A stretch of 64,000 bases of DNA from contig NZ_CP013378.1 of the NCBI RefSeq assembly GCF_001718415.1, positions 3,038,001 through 3,102,000 on the forward strand, read 5' to 3'. This document shows positions 42,768 through 52,352 of the stretch, piece by piece. The notes under the pieces were generated by a model that was not told the origin of the DNA, searched no databases, and saw only the letters and a program-made list of their open reading frames with translations. Position 1 is the first letter of the stretch. Each line of letters starts with the position of its first letter. Both the position numbers and the translations under genes were made by a program. Source of the DNA: Burkholderia pseudomultivorans (GTDB lineage Bacteria; Pseudomonadota; Gammaproteobacteria; Burkholderiales; Burkholderiaceae).

Positions 42768-43799
42768 ATGGCGACGATCAAGGATGTAGCGGCCATGGCG
42801 GGCGTGTCGTTTACGACCGTCTCGCACGTGGTGAACAATTCGCGGCCGGTGTCCGCGGACGTGCGTGCGAAGGTCGAGGTCGCGATCCGCGAGCTGAACT
42901 ACGTGCCGTCGGCCGTCGCCCGCTCGCTGAAGGCGCGCGCGACCGCAACCATCGGCCTCGTCGTGCCGAACAGCACGAATCCGTACTTCGCGGAGCTGGC
43001 GCGCGGCATCGAGGACCAGTGCGCGGCGAACGGCTATTGCGTGTTCTTCTGCAATTCGGACGACGATCCGGTCAAGCAGCGCAACTACCTGCGCGTGCTG
43101 CAGGAAAAGCGCATCGACGGGCTGATCGTCGCGTCGGCCGGCGAGGATGCCGTGCTCGCGCAGACGCTCGCGGATGCGCATGCGCCGCTCGTCGTCGTCG
43201 ACCGCAACATCGAGGGGCTCGCGGCCGATCTCGTGCAGATCGACCACGAGCGCGGCGCGTACCTCGCGACGCGCCATCTGCTCGAGCTGGGCCACGCGAA
43301 GATCGGCTGCATCACCGGGCCGACCGACACGGCCGTCAGCGCGATGCGCGTGCACGGCTTCATCCGCGCGATGGCCGAACGCAGCGTCGACATCGTGCCG
43401 GGCGCGATCGCCGAAAGCGACTTTTCGTGCCTCGGCGGCTATCACGCGGCGGCACGGCTGTTCGAGACGGTGCAGCCGAGCGCGATCTTCGCGGGCAACG
43501 ACCTGATGGGCGTCGGCGCGCTGCGCGCGGCGGCCGAGCGCGGGATACGCGTGCCCGACGACTGCTCGATCATCGGCTTCGACGACATCGAATTTTCGCG
43601 TTACACGTATCCGGCGCTGTCGACGGTCGGCCAGTCGGTGCGCGCGCTCGGCGAGATGGCCGCGCAGACGCTGATCGAGCGGATCGGCGGCGGCGCCTCG
43701 GTCGCGCCGAGCCGGCGTCGCGTCGTATCGCCGCGCCTCGTGCTGCGCGAATCGACCGCGGTGTACCGCGAACCGGCCGCGGCCGGCCCGCGCGCATGA
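42768..43799 (+). CDS. rbsR: LacI-family ribose operon repressor
   Basis: A 343-residue regulator. The N-terminal helix-turn-helix MATIKDVAAMAGVSFTTVSH and hinge VARSLKARAT (about 47-56) are canonical, followed by a type-I periplasmic-binding-like effector domain. It should repress the operon by binding the palindrome at 38948-38959 until ribose is present. ATG 42768 follows AGAGAGAAACGGGAA. The stop overlaps the rbsK start. Confidence 0.93.
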   Translation: MATIKDVAAMAGVSFTTVSHVVNNSRPVSADVRAKVEVAIRELNYVPSAVARSLKARATATIGLVVPNSTNPYFAELARGIEDQCAANGYCVFFCNSDDDPVKQRNYLRVLQEKRIDGLIVASAGEDAVLAQTLADAHAPLVVVDRNIEGLAADLVQIDHERGAYLATRHLLELGHAKIGCITGPTDTAVSAMRVHGFIRAMAERSVDIVPGAIAESDFSCLGGYHAAARLFETVQPSAIFAGNDLMGVGALRAAAERGIRVPDDCSIIGFDDIEFSRYTYPALSTVGQSVRALGEMAAQTLIERIGGGASVAPSRRRVVSPRLVLRESTAVYREPAAAGPRA

Positions 43800-44725
43800 C
43801 CGCGCCGGTGGCAGGCGCCGGCCGCGTGACGGTGGTCGGCAGCCTCAACATGGATCTCGTCGTGCGGGCGCCGCGGCTGCCGCTGCCGGGCGAGACGCTG
43901 GCCGGCCATGCGTTTGCCCAGGCAGCGGGCGGCAAGGGCGGCAACCAGGCCGTCGCGGCGGCGCGCCTCGGCGCGCGGGTCGCGATGATCGGCTGCGTCG
44001 GCGCGGACGCGCACGGCGCGGCGCTGCGCGCCGGCCTCGAAGCGGAGGGCATCGACTGCGCGGGGCTCGCGACCAGCGCATCGGCGTCGACCGGCGTCGC
44101 GCTGATCGTCGTCGACGACGGGAGCCAGAACGCGATCGTGATCGTCGCGGGCGGCAACGGCGAGGTCAGCGCCGACACGGTCGCGCGCCACGAAGCCGCG
44201 CTGGCGGCCGCGGACGTGCTGATCTGCCAGCTCGAGACGCCGCCGGACGCCGTGTTCGCGGCACTGTCGGCCGGCCGGCGGCTCGGCCGCACGGTCGTGC
44301 TCAACCCGGCCCCGGCCGTTGCGCCGCTGCCGTCCGGCTGGCTGCCGCTGGTCGACTACCTGATCCCGAACGAACTCGAAGCGGCCGCGCTGACGGGGCT
44401 GCCGGTCCGCGACCCGGCGGACGCCGAGGCCGCCGCGCGTGCGCTGCAGGCCGGCGGCGCGCGCAACGTGCTGATCACGCTCGGTGCGCGCGGCGTGCTC
44501 GCGCTGACGGCCGACGGCAGCGCGCGCCACTATCCGGCGCCGGCCGTGCAGGCGGTCGACACGACGGCGGCCGGCGACACGTTCATCGGCGGCTTCGCCG
44601 CGCAGATTGCGGCCGGCGCGGACCTCGACGCGGCGATCCGCTTTGCGCAGCGCGCGGCGGCGCTGTCGGTCACGCGCGCGGGCGCGCAGCCGTCGATCCC
44701 GACGCTCGCCGAACTCGCCGCCTAG
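43796..44725 (+). CDS. rbsK: Ribokinase
   Basis: A 309-residue PfkB-family kinase converting ribose to ribose-5-phosphate. GSLNMDLVVRAPRLPLPGET and GGKGGNQAVAAARLGA form the substrate site; the C-terminal signature DTTAAGDTFIGGFAA (about 247-261) contains the catalytic Asp of GDTF. ATG 43796 overlaps the rbsR stop. No rbsD (mutarotase) gene is present in the operon. A GGGCCGG/CCGGCCC stem without T-run follows at 44735-44761. Confidence 0.94.
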   Translation: MTAPVAGAGRVTVVGSLNMDLVVRAPRLPLPGETLAGHAFAQAAGGKGGNQAVAAARLGARVAMIGCVGADAHGAALRAGLEAEGIDCAGLATSASASTGVALIVVDDGSQNAIVIVAGGNGEVSADTVARHEAALAAADVLICQLETPPDAVFAALSAGRRLGRTVVLNPAPAVAPLPSGWLPLVDYLIPNELEAAALTGLPVRDPADAEAAARALQAGGARNVLITLGARGVLALTADGSARHYPAPAVQAVDTTAAGDTFIGGFAAQIAAGADLDAAIRFAQRAAALSVTRAGAQPSIPTLAELAA

Positions 44726-45025
44726 CACCGCAAAGGGCCGGATCGCACGCGCGACCGGCCCACGCGTGCTGCCTGCCCGCGCTTTTTCCTCATCCACCCG
44801 ATACAGCGGCCAATCTCCGGTCGTTTTTCCTCGCTCGCCCACCCAGCGCGTGTCGAAGAAGAATGCGTCGATTGTTCTGGAATTTGTAATAGACAGACGA
44901 ATCGTTCACTTATTTGATGTGAAAACCATCAAGTTGCGCGCTGCGCGGTCGTAAATGCACGGGGCGAAGCACCGCCCTGAAGCGACGGGCCCGGCCCGTT
45001 CATACGACGCAACACAGGAAGGATG
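44726..45025. other. Intergenic region upstream of the chemoreceptor gene
   Basis: About 300 bases. GGGCCGG (44735-44741) / CCGGCCC (44755-44761) may end the rbs transcript. An AT-rich patch at 44870-44935 contains TTGATG-N7-CATCAA (44914-44932), a possible regulator site. No sigma-28 promoter could be placed. Confidence 0.4.
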
Positions 45026-46789
45026 ATGGTGTTCAGAAACCTGACGATTCGTGCGCGCATCGGTATCACGATGGCGTTTCTTGCCGCGCTGCTGGCCGCG
45101 ATCGGCGTGCTGGGGCTATACGGAATGACGCGCGCGAACGATTCGACGCGCGACATTTTTACCAACCAGATGCCGAGCGCGGTCGATGTCGCGAGCGCGG
45201 AACTGTTCGCGGCGCGCGAGCGCCTGGCGCTCGACCGCGCGGCGCTGCTGGCCGGTACGGCCGATTCGGCGGCGGCGATCGCGCGCAGCCGCGAGATGCG
45301 TGCGCAGTCCGACGCATGGTGGCAGAAATATCTCGCGTTGCCGCGCGGCCCGGAGGAAGACCGGCTCGCGCAGGACGTCGCCGCGAAACGGCAGGCGCTG
45401 CAGCGCGGCTGCGACGCGTTCGCCAGCGTCGTGACGTCCGACCAGCGCGACCGGATCGGCGACGGCGCGAAGGAGCTTCAGGCGCGCTACAACGACCTCG
45501 CGGTCGCGAGCGAGGCGCTGCGCAACTTTCAGTTCGCCTATGCGCAAACCGGGTTCGACCACGCCGAATCGGTGCATGCGACGATGCAGGTGCTGTCGAT
45601 CGTCGCGCTGGTGGCCGGCTTCGGCGCCGCGCTGCTGTCGTGGCTGACGCTGAGCCGCGCGATCGGCCGCCCGCTGGCCGATGCGCTCGCGCATTTCGAC
45701 GCGATCGCCGCCGGCGACCTGCGCCGCGCGATCGTCGTGCAGCGCCGCGACGAGATGGGCCAGTTGCTCGACGGCGTCGCGAAGATGCAGCGCGGGCTCG
45801 TCGATACGGTGCGCAGCGTGCGCGGCGGCAGCGAGTCGATCGCGACCGCGGCGCGGCAGATCGCGGCGGGCAATATCGACCTGTCCTCGCGCACTGAAGA
45901 GCAGGCTGCTGCATTGCAGGAAACCGCGTCGAGCATGGAGCAGCTGACCGGCACCGTGAAACAGAACGCGGACAATGCACGCCAGGCGAGCGCGCTGGCC
46001 GCCAACGCGTCGGAGATTGCGAACCGCGGCAATACGGTGGTCGGCCAGGTCGTCGGCACGATGGGCGAGATCAACCAGAGTTCGGCGAAGATCGCGGACA
46101 TCATCGCGATCATCGAAGGCATCGCGTTCCAGACCAACATCCTCGCGCTGAACGCGGCCGTCGAGGCTGCGCGTGCCGGCGAGGAAGGGCGCGGCTTCGC
46201 GGTCGTCGCGGGCGAGGTGCGCAGCCTCGCGCAGCGCTCGTCGACCGCGGCGAAGGAAATCAAGGCGCTGATCGACGCGTCGGTCGAGCGCATCCGCACC
46301 GGTTCGACGCTCGTCGACGAAGCGGGGCGCACGATGACCGACGTGATCGGCGCGGTGCAGCGCGTGACCGATATCATGGGCGAGATCGCGGCGGCGTCCG
46401 AAGAGCAGAGCGGCGGCATCGACCAGGTCGCGCGCGCGGTCGCGCAGATGGACGAGGTCACGCAGCAGAATGCGGCGCTGGTCGAGGAGGCCGCGGCCGC
46501 CGCGCAGTCGCTCGACGAGCAGGCCGCGCGCCTGCGCGAGACGGTTTCGGTGTTTCGCGTCGATGACGAGGCGACGCCGTCTGCGGCGCCCGGGGCGGGC
46601 GCGCTGCATGCGACGCCGGCGCCGGCATCGCGTCCGGCCCGGGCGCCCGTTCCGGCTGCCGCACGCGACGGCCGCGCTGCACCGTCGCGGCGCACGCCCA
46701 CGCCCGCTGCGTCCGCGCAACCGGCGCGCGAGCCGTCCGCCGCAGCGACGCCGGTCGCCGCCGGCGCCGACGACTGGGAGACGTTCTGA
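45026..46789 (+). CDS. Methyl-accepting chemotaxis protein
   Basis: A 587-residue transmembrane chemoreceptor. TM1 is about residues 10-33, a periplasmic four-helix-bundle-like sensor spans about 34-188, TM2 about 189-211, then HAMP and a cytoplasmic signalling domain with the conserved tip EGIAFQTNILALNAAVEAARAGEEGRGFAVVAGEVR. After an Ala/Pro-rich linker the protein ends DDWETF, a CheR/CheB-binding pentapeptide like E. coli NWETF, as in high-abundance receptors. ATG 45026 is preferred to 45023 because AGGA lies 6 bases upstream. The ligand is unknown. Confidence 0.93.
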   Translation: MVFRNLTIRARIGITMAFLAALLAAIGVLGLYGMTRANDSTRDIFTNQMPSAVDVASAELFAARERLALDRAALLAGTADSAAAIARSREMRAQSDAWWQKYLALPRGPEEDRLAQDVAAKRQALQRGCDAFASVVTSDQRDRIGDGAKELQARYNDLAVASEALRNFQFAYAQTGFDHAESVHATMQVLSIVALVAGFGAALLSWLTLSRAIGRPLADALAHFDAIAAGDLRRAIVVQRRDEMGQLLDGVAKMQRGLVDTVRSVRGGSESIATAARQIAAGNIDLSSRTEEQAAALQETASSMEQLTGTVKQNADNARQASALAANASEIANRGNTVVGQVVGTMGEINQSSAKIADIIAIIEGIAFQTNILALNAAVEAARAGEEGRGFAVVAGEVRSLAQRSSTAAKEIKALIDASVERIRTGSTLVDEAGRTMTDVIGAVQRVTDIMGEIAAASEEQSGGIDQVARAVAQMDEVTQQNAALVEEAAAAAQSLDEQAARLRETVSVFRVDDEATPSAAPGAGALHATPAPASRPARAPVPAAARDGRAAPSRRTPTPAASAQPAREPSAAATPVAAGADDWETF

Positions 46790-46825
46790 GCCGCGCGCGA
46801 CGCATCTATCCCCATTTGATGACGC

Positions 46826-46858
46826 ACGACGCCCGCCGCTCGCGGGCGTCGTCGTTTC
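46826..46858 (+). terminator. Terminator-like hairpin after the chemoreceptor gene
   Basis: ACGACGCCCGC (46826-46836) pairs with GCGGGCGTCGT (46842-46852), followed by CGTTTC. A strong stem with a weak T-run. Confidence 0.6.
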
Positions 46859-47202
46859 GGCGGCCGACACGATCCGGTCACGCGCGGATCGTTGCATGTC
46901 GCGGGATGCACGATGGGTACGTCGGGCCGCGCATCCGCGTCGGCGGTGCGGGTATTTCCGTAAGGGCGCTGTGAAAAAAATTTGTAACGGCGCGCGTCGC
47001 GTGTCGTCCGAAACGTCGCTTCGAACGTATAGGGATGAAGGGGAGGCGCAGGCGGTGACGGACTGTCCAACGCAGGAGAGGTTCCGTCGTTCGACGAGAC
47101 GCGGCGGATGCAGTTTGTGCGGCTCGGGAAGTCGATTGTAGAGCGACGAAATGCGTTGTCCAAGCCGTGTGACGAGAATGACGAACTTCATACAAGGAGT
47201 TC

Positions 47203-47265
47203 GTGAAAAAAAATAAGAAAGGGTTTAGGATGAATTCGAACGCGCTTGCTTCTGCGCAGTCATAG
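47203..47265 (+). CDS. Candidate leader peptide upstream of prkA, 20 aa
   Basis: AAGGAG (47194-47199) lies 3 bases before a GTG that opens a 20-codon lysine-rich frame (MKKNKKGFRMNSN...) ending TAG 39 bases before prkA. The poly-A tract and short spacing could make it a translational leader. The spacing is shorter than ideal, so this is tentative. Confidence 0.25.
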   Translation: MKKNKKGFRMNSNALASAQS

Positions 47266-47304
47266 AAGGCAGGCACGTCTTCAGACATAGGCGAGGGAGG
47301 TAGC

Positions 47305-49227
47305 ATGGATATTTACAGCAGCTTCGCGAACCGCTTCGAAAAAACGCGAGAGGAAGAGCTCTCGCTTGAGGAGTATCTCGCGCTCTGCAAGAACGATCCG
47401 TCCGCGTATGCTACGGCCGGCGAACGCATGCTGGCTGCAATCGGGGAACCAGAACAAATCGATACCCGCAACGATCCGCGGCTGTCGCGGATCTTTGCGA
47501 ACAAGGTCATCAAGGTGTATCCGGCGTTCCGCGAGTTCTACGGAATGGAGGAGGTGATCGAGCAGGTGGTCGCGTACTTCCGCCACGCTGCGCAAGGGCT
47601 CGAAGAGAAGAAGCAGATCCTCTATCTGCTTGGTCCGGTGGGCGGCGGCAAGTCGTCGATCGCCGAGCGTCTCAAGCAGCTGATGGAACGCGTGCCGTTC
47701 TATGCGCTGAAGGGCTCGCCCGTCAACGAATCGCCGCTCGGGCTGTTCGACTACGACGAAGACGGCCCGATCCTCGAAGAGCAATACGGCATCCCGCGCC
47801 GCTATCTGAAGAGCATCCTGAGCCCGTGGGCCGTCAAGCGCCTGCACGAGTACAACGGCGACATCCGCCAGTTCCGCGTCGTGCGCCGCTATCCGTCGAT
47901 CCTGCGGCAGATCGGCATCGCGAAGACGGAGCCGGGCGACGAGAACAATCAGGACATCTCGTCGCTGGTCGGCAAGGTCGACATCCGCAAGCTCGAACAG
48001 TACGCGCAGGACGATGCCGACGCGTACAGCTACTCGGGCGGCCTGTGCCTCGCGAACCAGGGCCTGCTCGAATTCGTCGAAATGTTCAAGGCGCCGATCA
48101 AGGTGCTGCACCCGCTGCTGACCGCCACGCAGGAAGGCAACTTCAAGGGCACCGAAGGTTTCGGCGCGATTCCGTTCGACGGCGTGATTCTCGCGCACTC
48201 GAACGAGTCGGAATGGAAGGCGTTCCGCAACAACCGCAACAACGAGGCGCTGCTCGACCGGATCTTCGTCGTGAAGGTGCCGTACTGCCTGCGCGTGTCG
48301 GAAGAGGTGAAGATCTACGAGAAGCTGATCCGCAACTCGTCGCTCGCCGAAGCCGTGTGCGCGCCGGGCACGCTGAAGATGATGTCGCAATTCTCGGTGC
48401 TGTCGCGGCTGCACGAGCCGGAGAATTCGAGCCTGTTCTCGAAGATGCAGGTGTACGACGGCGAGAACCTGAAGGACACCGATCCGAAGGCGAAGTCGTA
48501 CCAGGAGTATCGCGACTACGCGGGCGTGGACGAAGGGATGACGGGCGTGTCGACGCGCTTCGCGTTCAAGATCCTGTCGCGCGTGTTCAACTTCGATTCG
48601 AGCGAGGTCGCGGCGAACCCCGTGCACCTGATGTACGTGCTCGAACAGCAGATCGAACGCGAGCAGTTCCCGCCGGAAACCGAGCAGAAGTACCTGTCGT
48701 TCGTGAAGGACGTGCTCGCGTCGCGCTACGCGGAGTTCATCGGCAAGGAGATCCAGACGGCGTACCTCGAATCGTATTCGGAGTACGGGCAGAACATCTT
48801 CGATCGCTACGTCACGTACGCGGACTTCTGGATCCAGGACCAGGAATTCCGCGACCACGATACGGGCGAGAGCTTCGACCGCGCCGCGCTGAACGCGGAG
48901 CTGGAGAAGATCGAGAAGCCGGCCGGGATCAGCAATCCGAAGGATTTCCGCAACGAGATCGTGAACTTCGTGCTGCGCGCACGGGCGGCGAACGCCGGCA
49001 AGAACCCCGTGTGGACGAGCTACGAGAAGCTGCGCGTCGTGATCGAGAAGAAGATGTTCTCGAATACCGAGGAACTGTTGCCGGTCATTTCGTTCAATGC
49101 GAAGGGCTCGGCCGAGGAGCAACGCAAGCATGAAGACTTTGTGAACCGGATGGTCGCGAAGGGCTATACGCCGAAGCAGGTGAGGCTGCTTTGCGACTGG
49201 TACCTGCGCGTGCGCAAGTCGTCATGA
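47305..49227 (+). CDS. prkA: PrkA (YeaG) serine protein kinase / AAA protein
   Basis: A 640-residue AAA-type serine kinase. The P-loop GPVGGGKS (110-117) opens the AAA domain, and the C-terminal half carries the PrkA kinase-like region. E. coli YeaG, expressed in stationary phase and nutrient stress, is part of an operon with yeaH. The product matches family length. The start ATG 47305 follows GCGAGGGAGGTAGC. yeaH follows after 125 bases with a hairpin between, then the spoVR-like gene, forming a conserved three-gene stress operon. Confidence 0.95.
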   Translation: MDIYSSFANRFEKTREEELSLEEYLALCKNDPSAYATAGERMLAAIGEPEQIDTRNDPRLSRIFANKVIKVYPAFREFYGMEEVIEQVVAYFRHAAQGLEEKKQILYLLGPVGGGKSSIAERLKQLMERVPFYALKGSPVNESPLGLFDYDEDGPILEEQYGIPRRYLKSILSPWAVKRLHEYNGDIRQFRVVRRYPSILRQIGIAKTEPGDENNQDISSLVGKVDIRKLEQYAQDDADAYSYSGGLCLANQGLLEFVEMFKAPIKVLHPLLTATQEGNFKGTEGFGAIPFDGVILAHSNESEWKAFRNNRNNEALLDRIFVVKVPYCLRVSEEVKIYEKLIRNSSLAEAVCAPGTLKMMSQFSVLSRLHEPENSSLFSKMQVYDGENLKDTDPKAKSYQEYRDYAGVDEGMTGVSTRFAFKILSRVFNFDSSEVAANPVHLMYVLEQQIEREQFPPETEQKYLSFVKDVLASRYAEFIGKEIQTAYLESYSEYGQNIFDRYVTYADFWIQDQEFRDHDTGESFDRAALNAELEKIEKPAGISNPKDFRNEIVNFVLRARAANAGKNPVWTSYEKLRVVIEKKMFSNTEELLPVISFNAKGSAEEQRKHEDFVNRMVAKGYTPKQVRLLCDWYLRVRKSS

Positions 49228-49243
49228 CGCGCGCGGTACCGCG

Positions 49244-49266
49244 CCCGTGCGGGCCCTCCGCACGGG
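49244..49266 (+). other. Stem-loop between prkA and yeaH
   Basis: CCCGTGCGG (49244-49252) and CCGCACGGG (49258-49266) pair perfectly around GCCCT. No T-run. It may be a processing or stabilising structure within the operon mRNA. Confidence 0.6.
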
Positions 49267-49352
49267 CAACCCCAGAGACGCCGCCCGCATGACGGGAGAC
49301 GGCATGTGCGGCGAGCGTCCCGGCAAATCGACATTCGAGCGGGAGACCGGGA

Positions 49353-50621
49353 GTGCTTCATCAAATCATCGACCGCAGGCTGGCCGGCAAGAACAAGAGC
49401 ATTGCCAATCGCGAACGCTTCCTGCGTCGCGTCAAGAACTACATTCGTCGCGCCGTGTCGGACGCGGTGCGCGATCGTAGCATCAAGGATATCCAGAGCA
49501 CGCAGAGCATCACCATTCCGCGCAAGGACATCGCGGAACCGACGTTCCGCCACGGGCCGGGCGGGCGTCGCGAATACGTGCATCCCGGCAACGAAGACTA
49601 CGTGCGCGGCGACAAGATTCCGCGCCCGCAGGGCGGCGCGGGCGGCGGCGGCAGCCAGGCCAGCAACGAGGGCGAAGGGCAGGACGACTTCGTGTTCGAG
49701 CTGTCGCGCGACGAATTCATGCAGTATTTCTTCGACGATCTCGAACTGCCGCGGCTCGTGAAGACGCACCTGCTGACGGTGCCGAGCTGGAAGAACGTGC
49801 GCGCGGGCTGGTCGGCGGAAGGCACGCCGAACAACATCGACGTCGTGCGCTCGCTGCGCAGCGCGCTCGGCCGGCGCATCGCGCTCGGCTCGCCGCTCGT
49901 CAACGAGCTGCGCGAACTCGAAGCGCAGCTCGAGGCGCTCAAGAGCGACACCGAAGACCGCCGCGCGGAAATCGCGGTGCTCGAGGCGGAGATCCATCAT
50001 CTGAAGGGGCGCATCTGGCGAATCCCGTTCATCGATCCGTTCGACCTGCGCTACATCAATCGCGTGAAGCAGCCGCAGCCGTCGAGCCAGGCCGTGATGT
50101 TCTGCCTGATGGACGTGTCGGGCTCGATGGACGAGCAGCGCAAGGACCTCGCGAAGCGCTTCTTCATCCTGCTGTACCTGTTCCTGAAGCGCAACTACGA
50201 GCGCATCGAGGTCGTGTTCATCCGTCACCATACGCGGGCGGAGGAGGTCGACGAGGACACCTTCTTCCATTCGACCGAAAGCGGCGGCACGGTCGTGTCG
50301 AGCGCGCTCGAGCTGATGCGCAAGGTGATGAACGAGCGCTACTCGCCGACGGAATGGAACATCTACGGCGCGCAGGCGTCCGACGGCGACAACTGGACTG
50401 ACGATTCGCCGAAGTGTCGCAAAATCCTGGAAGAGGATATCCTCACGAAGACGCGTTACTTCGCGTATATCCAGGTTGCGCCGGAGGAGCAGAATCTGTG
50501 GCTGGAGTACGCGCAGCTGGCGCTGTCGCAACCGCATCTCGCGATGAAAAAAGTCGAATCGGCTGCCGACATCTACCCGGTCTTTCGCGAATTGTTCGAA
50601 AAGCAGGTGGAAATGTCATGA
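49353..50621 (+). CDS. yeaH: YeaH/YhbH (DUF444) protein
   Basis: A 422-residue protein of the DUF444 family. It has a basic N-terminus (IDRRLAGKNKSIANRERFLRR), a glycine-rich linker (about 94-105), and a von Willebrand A-like domain with the metal-site motif MDVSGSMDEQ (DxSxS) at about residues 252-261. Members are co-expressed with PrkA; the molecular role is unknown. A GTG start at 49353 follows CGGGAGACCGGGA. The stop overlaps the next gene (ATGA). Confidence 0.92.
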   Translation: MLHQIIDRRLAGKNKSIANRERFLRRVKNYIRRAVSDAVRDRSIKDIQSTQSITIPRKDIAEPTFRHGPGGRREYVHPGNEDYVRGDKIPRPQGGAGGGGSQASNEGEGQDDFVFELSRDEFMQYFFDDLELPRLVKTHLLTVPSWKNVRAGWSAEGTPNNIDVVRSLRSALGRRIALGSPLVNELRELEAQLEALKSDTEDRRAEIAVLEAEIHHLKGRIWRIPFIDPFDLRYINRVKQPQPSSQAVMFCLMDVSGSMDEQRKDLAKRFFILLYLFLKRNYERIEVVFIRHHTRAEEVDEDTFFHSTESGGTVVSSALELMRKVMNERYSPTEWNIYGAQASDGDNWTDDSPKCRKILEEDILTKTRYFAYIQVAPEEQNLWLEYAQLALSQPHLAMKKVESAADIYPVFRELFEKQVEMS

Positions 50622-52294
50622 CGACCCGCCACCTGCACAACGAGTCGCGCGGCTACCAGCCGCGCCCCTCCGGCGACGATACCGGTCATGCCGCACCGCA
50701 GCAGCGCGGCCCGGCCGGACCGTCGACGCCGGCCGCCGATTTGCCCGGTGCCGGGCAAAAGGAAGCGCGTATGAACGTTGCCGAACGCAAGCCGCTGCCG
50801 TGCCCGTCCGACTGGACGTTCGAACTGCTCGAGGAATACGACACGCATATTTCGCAGGTCGCCGAGCAGTACGAACTCGACATCTACCCGATCCAGCTCG
50901 AGCTGATCAGCGCCGAGCAGATGATGGACGCGTACGCGTCGGTCGGGATGCCCGTCAACTATCGCCACTGGTCGTTCGGCAAGCACTTCCTCGCGACCGA
51001 GAAGAGCTATCGGCGCGGCCAGATGGGCCTCGCGTACGAAATCGTCATCAACTCGAATCCGTGCATCGCGTATCTGATGGAAGAGAACACGATGACGATG
51101 CAGGCGCTCGTGATCGCGCACGCGGCGTATGGCCACAACTCGTTCTTCAAGGGCAACTACCTGTTCCGGCTGTGGACCGACGCGCACGCGATCATCGACT
51201 ATCTCGTGTATGCGAAGAACTACGTCGCGGAGTGCGAGGAGCGCTACGGCCTCGATCGCGTCGAGGAACTGCTCGACTCGTGTCATGCGCTGATGAACTA
51301 CGGCGTCGACCGCTACAAGCGGCCGCAGAAGCCGTCGCTGTCGAAGGAAGCCGCGCTGCGGCGCGAGCGCGAAGCGTACCTGCAGTCGCAGGTCAACGAG
51401 CTGTGGCGCACGCTGCCGGGCAAGAAGCCCGAGCAGATGGAAGAGCAGGAGGAGCGCTATCCGCCCGAGCCGCAGGAGAACCTGTTGTACTTCGCGGAGA
51501 AGAACGCGCCGCTGCTCGAGCCGTGGGAGCGCGAGGTGATCCGCATCGTGCGCAAGATCGGCCAGTACTTCTATCCGCAGCGGCAGACCCAGGTGATGAA
51601 CGAAGGCTGGGCGACGTTCTGGCACTACACGCTGCTGAACACGCTCTACAACCAGGGCAAGCTGGAAGACGGCTTCATGATGGAGTTCCTGCATTCGCAC
51701 AGCAACGTGGTCTATCAGCCGCCCGTCACGAAGCCGTATTACAGCGGGATCAATCCGTATGCGCTCGGCTTCTCGATGATGAGCGACATCCGGCGGATCT
51801 GCGAGTCGCCGACGGAGGAGGACTACAAGTGGTTCCCGGAAATCGCGGGCACCCCGTGGCTGCCGGCGATGCACTACGCGATGCGCAACTTCAAGGACGA
51901 GAGCTTCATCGCGCAGTACCTGTCGCCGCACCTGATCCGTGAGATGCGGCTGTTCTCGGTGCTCGACGACGACATGCGCGACGCGCTCGAAGTGTCGGCG
52001 ATCCACGACGAGTCCGGCTACCAGTACGTGCGGCAGGCGCTGTCGCGGCAGTACGACATCCATCACCGCGAACCGAACATCCAGGTGTGGGCGGTGAACA
52101 CGCGCGGCGACCGCAGCCTCACGCTGCGCCACTTCATGACCGACAACCGCCATCTGTCGAACGACAGCGACGAGGTGCTCAAGCACATGGCGCGGCTCTG
52201 GCAGTTCGACGTGTATCTGGAGAGCGTCGACGAGGCCGGCACCGTGCGCAAGCGCTACGAGTGCCGCTACACGCCGCCCGAGGTGCGCGTGTGA
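50618..52294 (+). CDS. SpoVR/YcgB-family protein
   Basis: A 558-residue soluble protein very similar along its length to E. coli YcgB and Bacillus SpoVR, for example DAYASVGMPVNYRHWSFGKH, EIVINSNPCIAYLMEEN and YGHNSFFKGNYLFR. Function is unknown; Bacillus SpoVR affects the spore cortex, but this organism type does not sporulate. The ATG at 50618 overlaps the yeaH stop; an internal ATG at 50771 follows a good site (AAGGAAGCGCGT) and would remove about 51 low-complexity residues, giving a length nearer to YcgB (510). Third gene of the prkA operon. Confidence 0.92.
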   Translation: MTTRHLHNESRGYQPRPSGDDTGHAAPQQRGPAGPSTPAADLPGAGQKEARMNVAERKPLPCPSDWTFELLEEYDTHISQVAEQYELDIYPIQLELISAEQMMDAYASVGMPVNYRHWSFGKHFLATEKSYRRGQMGLAYEIVINSNPCIAYLMEENTMTMQALVIAHAAYGHNSFFKGNYLFRLWTDAHAIIDYLVYAKNYVAECEERYGLDRVEELLDSCHALMNYGVDRYKRPQKPSLSKEAALRREREAYLQSQVNELWRTLPGKKPEQMEEQEERYPPEPQENLLYFAEKNAPLLEPWEREVIRIVRKIGQYFYPQRQTQVMNEGWATFWHYTLLNTLYNQGKLEDGFMMEFLHSHSNVVYQPPVTKPYYSGINPYALGFSMMSDIRRICESPTEEDYKWFPEIAGTPWLPAMHYAMRNFKDESFIAQYLSPHLIREMRLFSVLDDDMRDALEVSAIHDESGYQYVRQALSRQYDIHHREPNIQVWAVNTRGDRSLTLRHFMTDNRHLSNDSDEVLKHMARLWQFDVYLESVDEAGTVRKRYECRYTPPEVRV

Positions 52295-52327
52295 TCGCGC
52301 GGCCGCGCGTGCAGGGTTTGCATCGGA

Positions 52328-52352
52328 CGCCAGCCTTCGGGCTGGCGTTTTC
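52328..52352 (+). terminator. Terminator of the prkA operon
   Basis: CGCCAGCC (52328-52335), a TTCG tetraloop and GGCTGGCG (52340-52347), followed by TTTTC. A C(TTCG)G-closed hairpin is especially stable. Confidence 0.85.

Larger units (their letters stand above)
46790..47304. other. Intergenic region between the chemoreceptor and prkA
   Basis: About 515 bases, more AT-rich toward prkA. It contains a hairpin at 46826-46852 and a candidate leader reading frame at 47203-47265. A promoter for the prkA operon should lie here, but no consensus box is fixed. Confidence 0.45.

Noticed and set aside
44735..44761. GGGCCGG/CCGGCCC hairpin as a proven rbs operon terminator
   Set aside because: The stem is only 7 bp with a 13-base loop and no T-run directly after it, so it is mentioned but not called.
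45116..47191. A 691-codon minus-strand frame
   Set aside because: Antisense shadow of the chemoreceptor gene; no family features, biased composition.
50618..52294. SpoVR homology as a sign of sporulation
   Set aside because: SpoVR/YcgB proteins are common in non-sporulating proteobacteria together with PrkA and YeaH.
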